A stretch of 64,000 bases of DNA from positions 1-64,000 of the forward strand of contig JBBINS010000002.1 in NCBI GenBank assembly GCA_037443765.1, given 5' to 3'. Positions 55,828 through 64,000 of the stretch are shown here, in pieces. This DNA is from CAIKZZ01 sp037443765 (GTDB taxonomy: Bacteria > Pseudomonadota > Gammaproteobacteria > Steroidobacterales > Steroidobacteraceae). The position numbers and the translations under genes were made by a program. Below the pieces are notes generated by a model. It did not search any database, was not told the DNA's origin, and worked only from the letters and a program-made list of their open reading frames with translations. Every line of letters begins with the position of its first letter. Positions within the stretch are counted from its first letter, which is position 1.

Positions 55828-56364
55828 TCAACCCCGCCGCGCGGGCAGGAATCGGCTGTTTCGCAGCAGACCCGCGGACACCACGGATACCAGCCCTCCG
55901 ACCGGGAAAATCTCCGCGAAGGCCATCGGCAGGCGGTCGAGAGGATTCGCGTATTCGCTCTCGAACCGTTCCATCTCTGCCGTGAACCGCGCGAGCGCCG
56001 CGCCCGTGACACCCTTGGCCTGTTGCTGCTCGATCATCGCCTTGGCGTAACCCGCGGCGAAATCGACGTGCGTGACCGCGACCGCCGCCTCCCAGGCCAG
56101 GACGTACAGGATGCCGGCGACGACGCTGATGCCGAGCCCGAGGCCGACGGCGGGCCAGAACCGGATCACCCCGCCGAGGTCGACGTCGCGACGTCGCTTG
56201 ATCGCTGCGAAGACCGAACTGAGCGCGATCAGCATCGTCAGGTAGCCGAGCGCCACGCCGTACTTCAACGGCGGATGGCCGTTCATCGCGACAGTCAGCC
56301 CAAATAGCGGTACTCCGGCGATCAGGCCCGCGATCGCGCCATAGGACAGGATCTTGCGAAGCAT
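55828..56364 (-). CDS. DUF4199-family membrane protein
   Basis: The 178-residue protein has four membrane helices (ILSYGAIAGLIAGVPLFGLTVAM, YGVALGYLTMLIALSSVFAAIK, WPAVGLGLGISVVAGILYVLAWE, EIFPVGGLVSVVSAGLL). A soluble loop, AAGYAKAMIEQQQAKGVTGAALARFTAEMERFESEYANP, precedes the last helix, the standard DUF4199 layout. The function is unknown. It lies 104 bp downstream of the membrane LuxR gene, a pairing often seen, and a strong stem-loop sits between them. Confidence 0.78.
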   Translation of the reverse strand: MLRKILSYGAIAGLIAGVPLFGLTVAMNGHPPLKYGVALGYLTMLIALSSVFAAIKRRRDVDLGGVIRFWPAVGLGLGISVVAGILYVLAWEAAVAVTHVDFAAGYAKAMIEQQQAKGVTGAALARFTAEMERFESEYANPLDRLPMAFAEIFPVGGLVSVVSAGLLRNSRFLPARRG

Positions 56365-56431
56365 TGAGCCCCCCTTCCACAGCCTGGGCGGCCATTGGTC
56401 CCGACGGGGTCGGCCTTGGCAACCATCCAAT

Positions 56432-56456
56432 AGGGTGATTTTCGTGAAATCACCCT
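56432..56456. promoter_or_regulatory. Perfect 10-bp stem-loop between the LuxR-type and DUF4199 genes
   Basis: AGGGTGATTT (56432-56441) and AAATCACCCT (56447-56456) are perfectly complementary with a 5-nt loop (TCGTG). It sits 12 bp after the LuxR-type gene stop and 67 bp before the DUF4199 start, in an AT-richer patch. With no T-tract it is more likely an operator or an RNA processing/attenuation element than a simple terminator. The membrane LuxR protein is the obvious candidate ligand. Confidence 0.55.
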
Positions 56457-56468
56457 CACGGGTGCCCG

Positions 56469-56888
56469 TCAGGGCAAGATCCCCAGCCCGCGCGCCTTGT
56501 TGATCGCATCGGTGCGCCGCTTCGCCCCGAGCTTGCCGAACAACCGTGCGACGTGGGTCTTGATCGTATTCGGCGAGACCTCGAGCCGCGCGGCGATCTC
56601 CTTGTTCGAGCGGCCGGCGGCAATCTCCGGCAGAACCGCGAACTCCGCCGAACTGATGCCGAGGGCGGCCCGCGCCTTCGGGTTGCCGTCGAGGGTTTCC
56701 GGCCCCGGCGGTGGGGCGCCGATGACCCGCGTGCCGATGAAGACGCCGACGACGAGAAAGGCGACCGCGACCACCGCGACGTAGATGTCGGCCGAATGCG
56801 ACCGTGCCAGACGCTGGTAGTCGAGCCATTGCAGCGCGAGCGTCCCCGCCGCGAGCACTGCCCCGTAGAACACAATTCGCTGCCACAT
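56469..56888 (-). CDS. Membrane-anchored LuxR-family regulator
   Basis: The 139-residue protein has two N-terminal membrane helices (VFYGAVLAAGTLALQWLDY, IYVAVVAVAFLVVGVFIGTRV) and no receiver or autoinducer-binding domain. A LuxR HTH follows at about residues 76-135: GISSAEFAVLPEIAAGRSNKEIAARLEVSPNTIKTHVARLFGKLGAKRRTDAINKARGLGIL. Regulators of this shape act from the membrane and commonly sit beside a DUF4199 gene, whose membrane protein may be the signal partner. It starts the minus-strand run toward 52504. Confidence 0.85.
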   Translation of the reverse strand: MWQRIVFYGAVLAAGTLALQWLDYQRLARSHSADIYVAVVAVAFLVVGVFIGTRVIGAPPPGPETLDGNPKARAALGISSAEFAVLPEIAAGRSNKEIAARLEVSPNTIKTHVARLFGKLGAKRRTDAINKARGLGILP

Positions 56889-57460
56889 TGCCCGCCCCTC
56901 GCCCGCACCCTATCACGGCCGCGGCCAGCCGGCCGCGAGAGGGTGTCGCGTGCCGGGAGTCCGCGCATCCCGCGCAACCGCCCCGACGATCCCGATTCCG
57001 GACGCCGCACAGGCGCCGAAGCGATCGGCGCTGCCGGCATGGGACCGCGAGACCTTGCGCGTGACGGCCGCGTGACCGCAGACGTCGGAATCGCGCCGAG
57101 CAAGGCTGCCCTCCGCCGGGATCGCGACGCCGGCCCGTGGATCCGCGACGTTCCGGCGCCCTGGATCGCCGTCACAGCCGGCACGCGACCGGCACCGGCG
57201 GAATGTCGCCCACGTCGGTTCGCGGATTCCGGGGTGTTGTTTCGAACGGGTGACTCCCATGCGGCGCCGCGCAACGCGACGGCGACACGCTTCGGGAGCC
57301 GTCGCGTCGGGGCGCGGACGAGCCCCCGCTCACGGCCGAGCATTCGGTCCGCGTAGTATCTGCGATCCACGTGGGACGGATCGGCAGGGCACACCGCCCG
57401 TCGACCGTCGCGCGGCGGCCATTCCGGCCGGGCGACACAGGTCTGCGGAGTGCGGCCCAC
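56889..57460. other. Intergenic stretch, 572 bp, no supported gene
   Basis: This is the longest non-coding interval in the window, between the divergent LuxR-type and SDR genes. Open frames cross it on both strands, but their products are Arg/Pro-rich without family features. I found no convincing -10/-35 pair or dyad, though promoters for both flanking genes must lie here. Confidence 0.4.
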
Positions 57461-58204
57461 ATGCGGAACATCCTGATCACCGGCGGCAGCCGCGGCATCG
57501 GTCGCGCGACGGCGCGTCTCTGCGGCGCGCGCGGCTGGGCTGTCGCGATCAGCTTTCGTCGTGACGAAGAGGCCGCGCGCGAGGCGGCTGCGGCGGTCGC
57601 GGCGTCGGGCGGCCGCGCGGTGACGATAAAGGGCGACGTGGCCGCGGAATCGGACGTCATTCGGGCTTTCGACGATGCGGAGGCGTCACTCGGGCAGCTC
57701 GACGGCGTCGTGATCAATGCAGGAATCGTCGCTCCGTCCCTCCCGCTCGCGGACATGACGGCCGAGCGCCTGCGGCGAATGCTCGAGGTCAACGTGTATG
57801 GCGCGTACCTCTGCGCGCGCGAATGTGCGCGGCGCTTGCCGAGCGACCGCGGTGGCCGCGGCGGATCGATCGTGCTCGTGTCGTCCGCCGCGTCGCGCCT
57901 CGGGTCCCCCTTCGAGTACGTCGACTATGCGGCGTCCAAGGGGGCCCTCGACACGCTGACGATCGGCCTCAGCAAGGAACTCGGGCCGCAGGGCGTCCGG
58001 GTCAATGCCGTCCGTCCCGGGCTCATCGTGACCGACATCCACGCGAGCGGTGGCCAACCCGACCGGGCGCAGCGTCTCGGCTCCGCAACTCCACTCGGCC
58101 GCCCCGGGACGGCGGACGAGGTCGCCGAAGCCATCGTCTGGCTCCTTGGGAACGACGCGTCGTATGTCACCGGGGCGATCCTGGACGTCGCCGGCGGTCG
58201 CTAG
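57461..58204 (+). CDS. Short-chain dehydrogenase/reductase
   Basis: The 247-residue NAD(P)-dependent oxidoreductase has a Rossmann fold: TGGSRGIGRATA (cofactor), INAGIVAPSLP (NAG-type stabilising motif), SIVLVSSAASRLGS (catalytic Ser) and YVDYAASKGALD (catalytic YxxxK). The end, TADEVAEAIVWLLGNDASYVTGAILDVAGGR, is the classic FabG-like tail. The length is usual for classical SDRs. The substrate is not predictable. The start is ATG 57461 (MRNILITGG). It lies 300 bp upstream of macA on the same strand. Confidence 0.88.
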   Translation: MRNILITGGSRGIGRATARLCGARGWAVAISFRRDEEAAREAAAAVAASGGRAVTIKGDVAAESDVIRAFDDAEASLGQLDGVVINAGIVAPSLPLADMTAERLRRMLEVNVYGAYLCARECARRLPSDRGGRGGSIVLVSSAASRLGSPFEYVDYAASKGALDTLTIGLSKELGPQGVRVNAVRPGLIVTDIHASGGQPDRAQRLGSATPLGRPGTADEVAEAIVWLLGNDASYVTGAILDVAGGR

Positions 58205-58504
58205 TACCCGCGAACACGACGCGCCGCCACACCCACGCCGCTGACGCGCCCAGCGATCGGCCGCGCGCGCGACCGCTGCCGGCCCCTGGGGCGCGCCCGG
58301 ACCGCCGGAACGCGCCGTCCACGGCACTCCGAGCGCACCCCGGCGACCGGCCGCACCGGGATCCCGCTGCACCGAACGGTCCGCTGGCGGTGGCAAGCCC
58401 GCCGCGTCCGGGGCTTCGACAAGCACGGATTGCCGCCATCGGTGCGCGGGACTATTCGGGATGGGTGGCCTTGTGAATTCATCCGATCTCATCGGCGACG
58501 CACC
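58205..58504. other. Intergenic stretch, 300 bp, no supported gene
   Basis: This lies between the SDR gene and macA and probably carries the macAB promoter. I see no hairpin, repeat or frame that stands out. Confidence 0.35.
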
Positions 58505-59692
58505 ATGGACCGCCCGCTTCGTTGGAAACTGATCGTGCTCTTGGCGGCCGGAACCGCGGTCGTCGTCGGCGGCGGCACGTACTGGCTCGCGAACCGTGCC
58601 GCCGCACCGAGTTACGAGGCGGCGGCGGCCACGCGGGGGGACGTCACCACGACGATCACCGCCAGCGGCTCCGTCAATCCGGTGGTGATCGTCTCCGTGG
58701 GTACCTACGTGTCCGGGACCATCGAGACCCTCAGCTGCGATTACAACACCCGGGTCCACAAAGGGCAGCGGTGCGCCAAGATCGACCCGAAGCCGTATCA
58801 AGTCATCGTGGACGAGGATCAGGCAGACCTCGACGTTGCCAAGGCCCAACTCGTCAAGGACCAGGCCAACGTCGCCTATGCGAAGGTCAGCCACGAGCGT
58901 GCCGATCTCCTCTACAGCCAGGACTCGACGTCGCACGATGCCGTGGACGCGGCGCTCAATGCCTACCAGCAGGCCGTCGCTGTCGTCGGGCTCGACACCG
59001 CCCAGATCGCACAGAAGGCCGCGGCGCTCAGGGCCGCGCGGATCAATCTCGAATACACCGACATCGTCTCGCCGGTTGACGGCACCGTGGTGTCGCGCAG
59101 CGTCACCGCCGGACAGACCGTCGCCGCGAGCTTCCAGACGCCAACTCTCTTTCTCATTGCCACCGATCTGACGAAGATGCAGGTCGACACCAACGTCAGC
59201 GAGTCGGACATCGCCGGCGCCACGGTCGGCGCGACCGCGACGTTCACCGTCGACGCGTTCCCGAAGCTGACGTTCCAGGGGCGCGTGACGCAGGTTCGAC
59301 AGGCACCCGTCAGCGTGCAGAACGTGATCACCTACGACGCCGTAATCACGGTCGACAATCCCGATCTGCTGCTCAAGCCCGGAATGACGGCCACTGCCCG
59401 CATCGTCACCGCGCAGTCGCCGAACGTGCTCCGAGTCCCATCGCAGGCGCTGCGGTTCGCGCCGTCGGCGGCCTCCCGACCGGGACTCGCCAAGACCGCC
59501 GGGCCGCCCGAGCGGCTGATCTGGGTGACGCGCGCCGGCAAGCTGGTCCCGGTCGCCGTCACCGTAGGACTCGTCGGCGACGCGTTCGCCGAAATCGTGG
59601 CCGGCGACCTCAGGCCCGGAGATCTGGTCGTCACATCGGAGACTTCCGCCGCAGCGCCCCGCGCGTCCTCGAGCCCACCGCCGAGGCTGTAG
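58505..59692 (+). CDS. macA: MacA-like periplasmic adaptor (membrane-fusion protein)
   Basis: The 395-residue adaptor links an inner-membrane ABC transporter to an outer-membrane channel. One N-terminal anchor (WKLIVLLAAGTAVVVGGGTYWLA) is followed by a lipoyl half-motif (GDVTTTITASGSVNPVVIVSVGTYVSGTIETLSCDYNTRVHKGQ). A helical hairpin comes next (AKAQLVKDQANVAYAKVSHERADLLYSQDSTSHDAVDAALNAYQ), then the second lipoyl half (YTDIVSPVDGTVVSRSVTAGQTV) and a beta-barrel/membrane-proximal domain (TNVSESDIAGATVGATATFTVDAFP). It lies 13 bp before macB. No TolC-type gene is nearby. Confidence 0.88.
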   Translation: MDRPLRWKLIVLLAAGTAVVVGGGTYWLANRAAAPSYEAAAATRGDVTTTITASGSVNPVVIVSVGTYVSGTIETLSCDYNTRVHKGQRCAKIDPKPYQVIVDEDQADLDVAKAQLVKDQANVAYAKVSHERADLLYSQDSTSHDAVDAALNAYQQAVAVVGLDTAQIAQKAAALRAARINLEYTDIVSPVDGTVVSRSVTAGQTVAASFQTPTLFLIATDLTKMQVDTNVSESDIAGATVGATATFTVDAFPKLTFQGRVTQVRQAPVSVQNVITYDAVITVDNPDLLLKPGMTATARIVTAQSPNVLRVPSQALRFAPSAASRPGLAKTAGPPERLIWVTRAGKLVPVAVTVGLVGDAFAEIVAGDLRPGDLVVTSETSAAAPRASSSPPPRL

Positions 59693-59705
59693 GAGGCCGG
59701 CCGCC

Positions 59706-61823
59706 ATGACCGACCCCGTTGTCCGTCTCAGCGAGCTGACCCGAACGTTCCAGCTCGGGGACACCGCGGTGCACGCCGTGCAGGCCGTCAGCGTCTCGGT
59801 CGATCGCGGCGAGTTCCTCGCCATCATGGGCTCGTCCGGGTCGGGGAAGTCGACGATGATGAACATCGTCGGCTGCCTCGACCGGCCGACGAGCGGACAG
59901 TTCTTCTTCGAAGGCCGCGACGTCGCCCGGCTGTCGGAGCCGGAACTGGCCGACATCCGCAGCACGCGTATCGGCTTCGTGTTTCAGAGCTTCAATCTGC
60001 TCGCCCGCACGAGCGCGCTCGAGAATGTCGTCCTGCCGCTGCTGTACGGGGCGGCGGCGGCGCTCACTTCGACCGAGCGCCTCGAGCGCGGACGCGCCAT
60101 GCTCGCCCGCGTCGGTCTGGCGGACCGAGCGCGCAACACGCCGAACCAGCTGTCGGGGGGGCAGCAGCAACGCATTGCGCTGGCGCGTGCGCTGATCAAC
60201 CATCCCGCCGTTCTGCTCGCCGATGAGCCGACGGGAAACCTCGACTCGCGCACGTCCCACGAGATCATGGAGATCATTCGCCGGCTGAATCGCGAGCAGA
60301 GCGTCACGGTGATCGTGGTCACGCACGAGCCCGACATCGCGGCGTACGCGGACCGGGTCCTCGTGATGCGCGACGGACGGATCATTTCCGACGAACGCCA
60401 GACGGCCGTCGCGACCGCGGACCGGGCCGATGCGGGCGCCGTCCCGACGGCCGCTGCGGCCGCGGTCCGCGACGCCGCTCCCGACTCCGCTCCCGACGGC
60501 GCGAACGGGGTTCGCGCCGCGTTCCTGTCGATGATCATGTCCGCGTCGCTGCAGGCCTTGGCCCGCAACAAGCTCCGGTCGGCGCTGACGATGCTCGGTG
60601 TCTTCATCGGCGTGGCCGCGCTCATCGCGATGGTGGCCATCGGCGACGGCGCAAGCGCCGCGGTCCGCAAGCAACTCGAAAGCCTGGGGACGAATATGGT
60701 CGTGGTTCAGCCGGGCGCCACGACCACCGGCGGCGTCCGCGCCGGCGCGGGCAGTGCCTCGACGCTGACCGTGGTCGACGCGAATGCGATCCTGCGCGAA
60801 GACCCTGCCGTCCAACGGGTCAGCTACCTGACTCGCCAGGCCGGCCAGGTCGAGTACGGCGACCGGAACTGGAGCACCGCGATTCAGGGCGTGACGCCCA
60901 GTTACCTGGACATCGTCAGCTGGCACATCGCGCGCGGCGACGCGATGACCGAGCAACAGAACGACGCGGCCGAAGTCGTCTGCCTGATCGGCGCGACGGT
61001 GCATCAGAACCTGTTCCCGGCGGGCGAGGATCCCGTCGGCGCGACGATCCTGATCAAAGGCGTCCCGATGCGGGTCATCGCGCTCCTCGCTGCCAAGGGG
61101 CAAACGGGCTTCGGGCAGGATCAGGACGACGTGGTCATGATTCCGTTCACGACGGCCGAGCGCAAGGTGCTTGGTGTGGCGGCGCCGCAAACCGCCCAGA
61201 ACCTCGTCAGCGCCAACTATCCCGTGGCGGCAAACCCGCTGGGGATCAGCCCGCGAATGACCGGCTACGTCAACAGCATCTACGTCCAGGCCGAGCGCGC
61301 CGATCTGGTGATCACTGCGATCAATCAGGTTCGCGCGACGCTGGCGCGTCGCCACCACATTCGCAGCGGGCAACTGGACGATTTCAGCGTGCGCAACCTC
61401 AGTCAGATCGCGCAGGCCCAGGAGGGCAGCAGCCGGGTCATGGCCGCGCTGCTCGCGATGGTTGCGTCGATCTCGCTGCTGGTCGGCGGCATCGGCATCA
61501 TGAACATCCTGCTCGTGTCGGTCACGGAGAGGACAAGGGAGATCGGCATCCGCATGGCGATCGGAGCACATCGCCTGCAGGTGCTGCTCCAGTTCCTCGC
61601 CGAGTCGGTGCTGCTGAGCGTGACGGGCGGCGTGGCCGGAATCCTGTTCGGACTGCTGGTATCGTTCGTCGTCTCCAAGCTTTCGCACTGGCCAACGCAG
61701 GTATCGCTCGCCGCAGCCCTCGGCGGCTTCGCGTTCTCGGCGGCAGTGGGAATATTCTTCGGCTACTATCCCGCGCGCAAAGCGGCCGACCTCAATCCAA
61801 TCGACGCGCTCCGCTACGAATAG
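59706..61823 (+). CDS. macB: MacB-like ABC transporter, fused ATPase and permease
   Basis: The 705-residue protein has an N-terminal ATPase with Walker A GSSGSGKST, the signature LSGGQQQRIALARAL, Walker B LLADEPTGNLD and switch His VVTHEPDIA. A linker of about 60 residues leads to TM1 (LTMLGVFIGVAALIAMVAIGDG) and a periplasmic MacB core domain (about 330-560). Three C-terminal helices follow (LLAMVASISLLVGGIGIMNILLVSV, ESVLLSVTGGVAGILFGLLVSF, LAAALGGFAFSAAVGIFFGYYPARKAADLNPIDALRYE). MacAB pumps expel macrolides, haem precursors, peptides or lipoproteins; the substrate here is unknown. Confidence 0.92.
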   Translation: MTDPVVRLSELTRTFQLGDTAVHAVQAVSVSVDRGEFLAIMGSSGSGKSTMMNIVGCLDRPTSGQFFFEGRDVARLSEPELADIRSTRIGFVFQSFNLLARTSALENVVLPLLYGAAAALTSTERLERGRAMLARVGLADRARNTPNQLSGGQQQRIALARALINHPAVLLADEPTGNLDSRTSHEIMEIIRRLNREQSVTVIVVTHEPDIAAYADRVLVMRDGRIISDERQTAVATADRADAGAVPTAAAAAVRDAAPDSAPDGANGVRAAFLSMIMSASLQALARNKLRSALTMLGVFIGVAALIAMVAIGDGASAAVRKQLESLGTNMVVVQPGATTTGGVRAGAGSASTLTVVDANAILREDPAVQRVSYLTRQAGQVEYGDRNWSTAIQGVTPSYLDIVSWHIARGDAMTEQQNDAAEVVCLIGATVHQNLFPAGEDPVGATILIKGVPMRVIALLAAKGQTGFGQDQDDVVMIPFTTAERKVLGVAAPQTAQNLVSANYPVAANPLGISPRMTGYVNSIYVQAERADLVITAINQVRATLARRHHIRSGQLDDFSVRNLSQIAQAQEGSSRVMAALLAMVASISLLVGGIGIMNILLVSVTERTREIGIRMAIGAHRLQVLLQFLAESVLLSVTGGVAGILFGLLVSFVVSKLSHWPTQVSLAAALGGFAFSAAVGIFFGYYPARKAADLNPIDALRYE

Positions 61824-61828
61824 GCCCG

Positions 61829-61847
61829 CGGGCGCCGGCGACGCCCG
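61829..61847 (+). terminator. Short hairpin after macB
   Basis: CGGGCG and CGCCCG pair over 6 bp with a 7-nt loop, 5 bp after the macB stop. The 3' side has only TTG, so it is a weak candidate. Confidence 0.35.
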
Positions 61848-61985
61848 TTGCGCAGTCGATCGGCGGATTGGCTCCCGGCAGGATTCGCCGCTATCCCGTG
61901 GGGCCGAGGCGCCGTGGCCGGCGATGGACGACCGCCATGCCATTGCCGCCACGGCGACCGGCTGCGGCGCGCAGCGCCGCGACGG

Positions 61986-63357
61986 CTACTGCTCGACGAT
62001 CCGATCCAGAAAGTCCCCCGCCGCCGCCAGGTAGGTCGCGATATCGCCATCCGTGTGCGCGATCGAGGCCTGCGGCCCGGCTGCGGCGACGGCATCCCAT
62101 ATTCCGTGGTTCGCCATGAACACGCGCCGCGCGTCGATGATCTCGTAGTCTAGTGAGCGAAAGCCGTCCGTTCCGGTCCGCGGCAGTTGCGGCTCGAGGC
62201 AATACCCGGAGCGGGGACCGCACCTGAACGCCTTCCACGGCAATTGGCGTCGGACAAAGGCGGCGTCCAGACCATCCGCCAGCGCCGCCCCGAGCGAGCG
62301 GACACGCTCGTAGGCATCGGCGATCATGACCTCCTCGAGAACCACCCGCGCGACCGCCGTCGCGAGCGCGCTTCCGTACGTGGTGCCGCCGGTGGCGATG
62401 CCTCGCGGGCCGATATCCACGTCGAGGTGCTTGGCAAAGCAGTCCGCGACCTCGTCGCGCATCCCGTAGAGGCGAACGACACTCCGCTGCCGAGGCCTTT
62501 CCCCAGCACAGCGAAGTCGGGCGCCAGATGCCATGCGCGGCTGAGACCGCCAAACGCAAACTGGAACGTGTGCGCCTCATCGATGCAGAGCATCGAGCAG
62601 TATCGCCGCGTCAATTCCCGGACCCCGCGATGGAAGCCCTGGTCGGGCATGATCAGGTTGCCGTTCGTCATCACGGGTTCGGTCAGCACGAGCGCGACGT
62701 CGGCCGCCGACAGGGCCCGCTCGAGAGCGTCGAGGTCGTTGAACGGCAGGATCGTCGTGTGCGCTGCCGACCCGGGCGACAGGCCCGCCGTGTCCGGCAC
62801 GCTCCTTCCGTCCTCCTCGCGGACGAGCGTCTCCTCGATATGCCCGTGGTAGTGCCCCCCGAAGATCACGATGCGCGGTCGCTTGGTCATGAACCGCCGA
62901 TCCGGATGACCTCCGTATTGGATCCCGAGGCCGAAAGCGTGAATTGCCAGAACGGCAGCCCCATCCGCTCGGCAAGGATCTCGCTCACGGCGATCGCGTC
63001 TTCCGTCGGCAGCAGAAAATGGGCACCCCGCCTCGCCTGCGCAGCGAGAGCGTCCGCCACGGCCTCGTTGCCATAGCCGATCGTCATGCTGAGATCGCAC
63101 AGGTTGAAGTCGAGGTAGTCGTTGCCATCCACGTCGGTGAAGCGCGCGCCGCTTCCGGCCGCGATATAGATCGGCGGCGTCCGGTAGAGGCCCGACATCC
63201 AGGACATCGGCACGCCCAGAGGCAGATGCACACTTGCCCGCTGCCGGAGGGAGCGGGAACGGGTCGTCCGTTGCGCGAATTGGCGGTCCTCGGAAAGTCG
63301 CAGTGCGGCCAATCGGCGCCGGTCGACCATCGCCGCATGCCGATTCGAAGTGCTCAT
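61986..63357 (-). pseudogene. Class III PLP aminotransferase (glutamate-1-semialdehyde aminomutase-like) broken by two frameshifts
   Basis: From ATG 63357 (AGGGGA upstream), frame one reads to FWQFTLSASGSNTEVIRIGGS and hits TGA near 62890. A shift of one base, about position 62896, restores RFMTKRPRIVIFGGHYHGHIEETL. That frame continues through LVLTEPVMTNGNLIMPDQGFHRG, SMLCIDEAHTFQFAFGG and the PLP-lysine motif AVLGKGLGSGV to about 62475. There a second shift moves to LYGMRDEVADCFAKHLDVDIGPRGIATGGTTYGSALATA and on to the true C-terminus at 61986. All expected blocks are present in order, so the gene was recently intact. Two sequencing errors are the alternative. Confidence 0.85.
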
Positions 63358-63709
63358 CGGTTCCCCTGCCGACCTCACGGGCTCGAAAATGCGCCGTGGC
63401 CGCGACGGGCAACACTATCTCACGAACTCCGCCCCACGGAGGCACCCCGCCGTTGCGCGAAATGCAGCATTCAGCGCCGCTCACGCGACGGGCGCTTCGC
63501 GGATCCCCAGCTCTGCCGTTCCGCGGTCGCAGGGGCGGTACGCGGCGCCGACGCGGTGTCGCGAACCGGAGCTGCGGCGCCGGCTGCATCCGCGCGGGGA
63601 ACCGGAAGCGGCCCGGCCGATCCGGGCGCCGATCCAGCCGCCGGCCGGCGGTGTCCGAGCGAGTGTCGCCCACTTCGCCCCGGCCGCTGCCGCCGTCGGC
63701 ACCCATGAC
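63358..63709. other. Intergenic stretch, 352 bp, no supported gene
   Basis: This separates the divergent aminotransferase remnant and the ArsR-type gene. No gene-like frame is seen; long open frames crossing it are Arg/Pro-rich. The promoter for the ArsR-type gene starts at 63710. Confidence 0.35.
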
Positions 63710-63759
63710 TTGACAGGCAAGTCCGCGCTTGCATATTATTTCGGCAAGTACTCACTTGC
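63710..63759 (+). promoter_or_regulatory. Promoter with two 16-bp operator palindromes for the ArsR-type gene
   Basis: A perfect -35 TTGACA (63710-63715) and a -10 TATTAT (63734-63739) are 18 bp apart. GCAAGTCCGCGCTTGC (63717-63732) lies in the spacer and GCAAGTACTCACTTGC (63744-63759) lies just after the -10. Both follow GCAAGT-N4-RCTTGC and their starts are 27 bp apart. The second ends 9 bp before the ATG. This is the classic layout for autorepression by a dimeric regulator. Confidence 0.8.
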
Positions 63760-63768
63760 GTATAGGCC

Positions 63769-64000
63769 ATGGCGGAGCGCCGCGACACCGACTTGCTGTT
63801 CAAGGCCCTGGGCGATCCGAGCCGCCGCAAGCTGCTGGATCTGCTGCACGCGAATGACGGGCGCACGCTCCGCGAGCTGTGCGAACACCTGGACATGACG
63901 CGGCAGGGCGTGACGCAGCACCTCGAACTGCTGGAAGCGTCGAACCTGGTGACCACGGTACGGCGCGGCCGCGAGAAGCTGCACTTCCTCAATCCAGTAC
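63769..64000 (+). CDS. ArsR-family transcriptional regulator, 3' end beyond the window
   Basis: The first 77 codons encode an ArsR-type winged helix: TDLLFKALGDPSRRKLLDLLHANDGRTLRELCEHLDMTRQGVTQHLELLEASNLVTTVRRGREKLHFLNPV. The recognition helix is TRQGVTQHLELLE. No CxC metal motif of the ArsR/SmtB alpha-3 type is seen in the visible part; the single Cys in ELCEHLD is in a different context. It resembles the non-metal ArsR proteins that control SRPBCC/AHSA1 genes. Overlapping operator palindromes indicate autorepression. Confidence 0.9.
   Translation, partial: MAERRDTDLLFKALGDPSRRKLLDLLHANDGRTLRELCEHLDMTRQGVTQHLELLEASNLVTTVRRGREKLHFLNPV

Noticed and set aside
59631..61952. 773-codon minus-strand frame opposite macB
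   Set aside because: Antisense shadow; macB Walker and signature motifs are on the plus strand.

Overview
The window is about 64 kb of very GC-rich, densely coded bacterial chromosome. The gene content fits a high-GC environmental gammaproteobacterium, of the Xanthomonadales / Steroidobacterales / Nevskiales kind. Evidence includes a divergent edd-eda / zwf-hexR locus with a HexR-like operator between the arms, a PEP carboxylase of the divergent clade seen in those orders, a SirB-family membrane protein, and an Exb/TonB/TPR operon typical of that group. This placement is inference from protein families. No rRNA gene or complete tRNA gene is present.

Left edge (1-1425): the right end of an integrated element. 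A tyrosine integrase gene runs off the left edge and carries an in-frame TGA that separates its arm-binding domain from the rest. It is followed by a 45-bp 3' fragment of a tRNA-Pro(CGG) gene, which looks like the attR scar. Chromosome begins to the right of the scar.

1.5-16 kb: a chemoreceptor-like sensor without a signalling domain and an exported unknown protein. Next comes a plus-strand group: malonyl-CoA synthetase (matB), a lone hydantoinase/oxoprolinase HyuA-type protein, a Baeyer-Villiger-type flavin monooxygenase followed 10 bp later by an alpha/beta hydrolase, and a stand-alone cyclic-nucleotide-binding protein. A minus-strand group of DUF4404, GNAT and polysaccharide deacetylase follows, then a small heat-shock protein, a LOG-family nucleosidase, a membrane protein and L-serine dehydratase.

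16-25.7 kb: central metabolism. ppc, then eda and edd (minus) facing zwf and hexR (plus), which make an Entner-Doudoroff regulon. A nitroreductase and an EamA exporter follow.

25.7-36 kb: one long minus-strand operon encoding a proton-motive-force-driven envelope machine. It has an ExbB/TolQ/MotA-type stator, two ExbD proteins, a TonB-like protein with an AgmX/PglI C-terminus, two large exported TPR proteins and two exported unknown proteins. A SirB-like protein lies at the distal end and a TlpA-type thiol protein lies upstream. Most junctions are 4-bp ATGA overlaps.

36-51 kb: a large exported redox and surface block. On the minus strand are a methyltransferase with a zinc ribbon, a Tat-exported DUF1501-like protein, a lipoprotein with two CxxCH motifs and a LamG domain, and another CxxCH protein. 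Divergent from these on the plus strand are a HzsA-like lipoprotein with two CxxCH motifs, two small outer-membrane beta-barrel proteins, a TlpA-like protein, a DUF4266 lipoprotein and a DUF3570 outer-membrane protein, with a convergent apbE (FAD:protein FMN transferase). The combination of haem-binding motifs, a flavin transferase and outer-membrane barrels suggests an extracytoplasmic electron-transfer or surface-oxidation system whose substrate is unknown. This block is the best candidate in the window for an undescribed system.

51-64 kb: a SYLF-domain protein, a decayed TonB-C-like fragment, an exported glycogen-debranching-like enzyme, a multi-pass membrane protein, and a membrane-anchored LuxR-type regulator paired with a DUF4199 protein across a perfect 10-bp stem-loop. 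After these come an SDR oxidoreductase, a MacA/MacB pump, a class III aminotransferase gene broken by two frameshifts, and the start of an ArsR-family repressor gene whose promoter contains two copies of a 16-bp palindrome.
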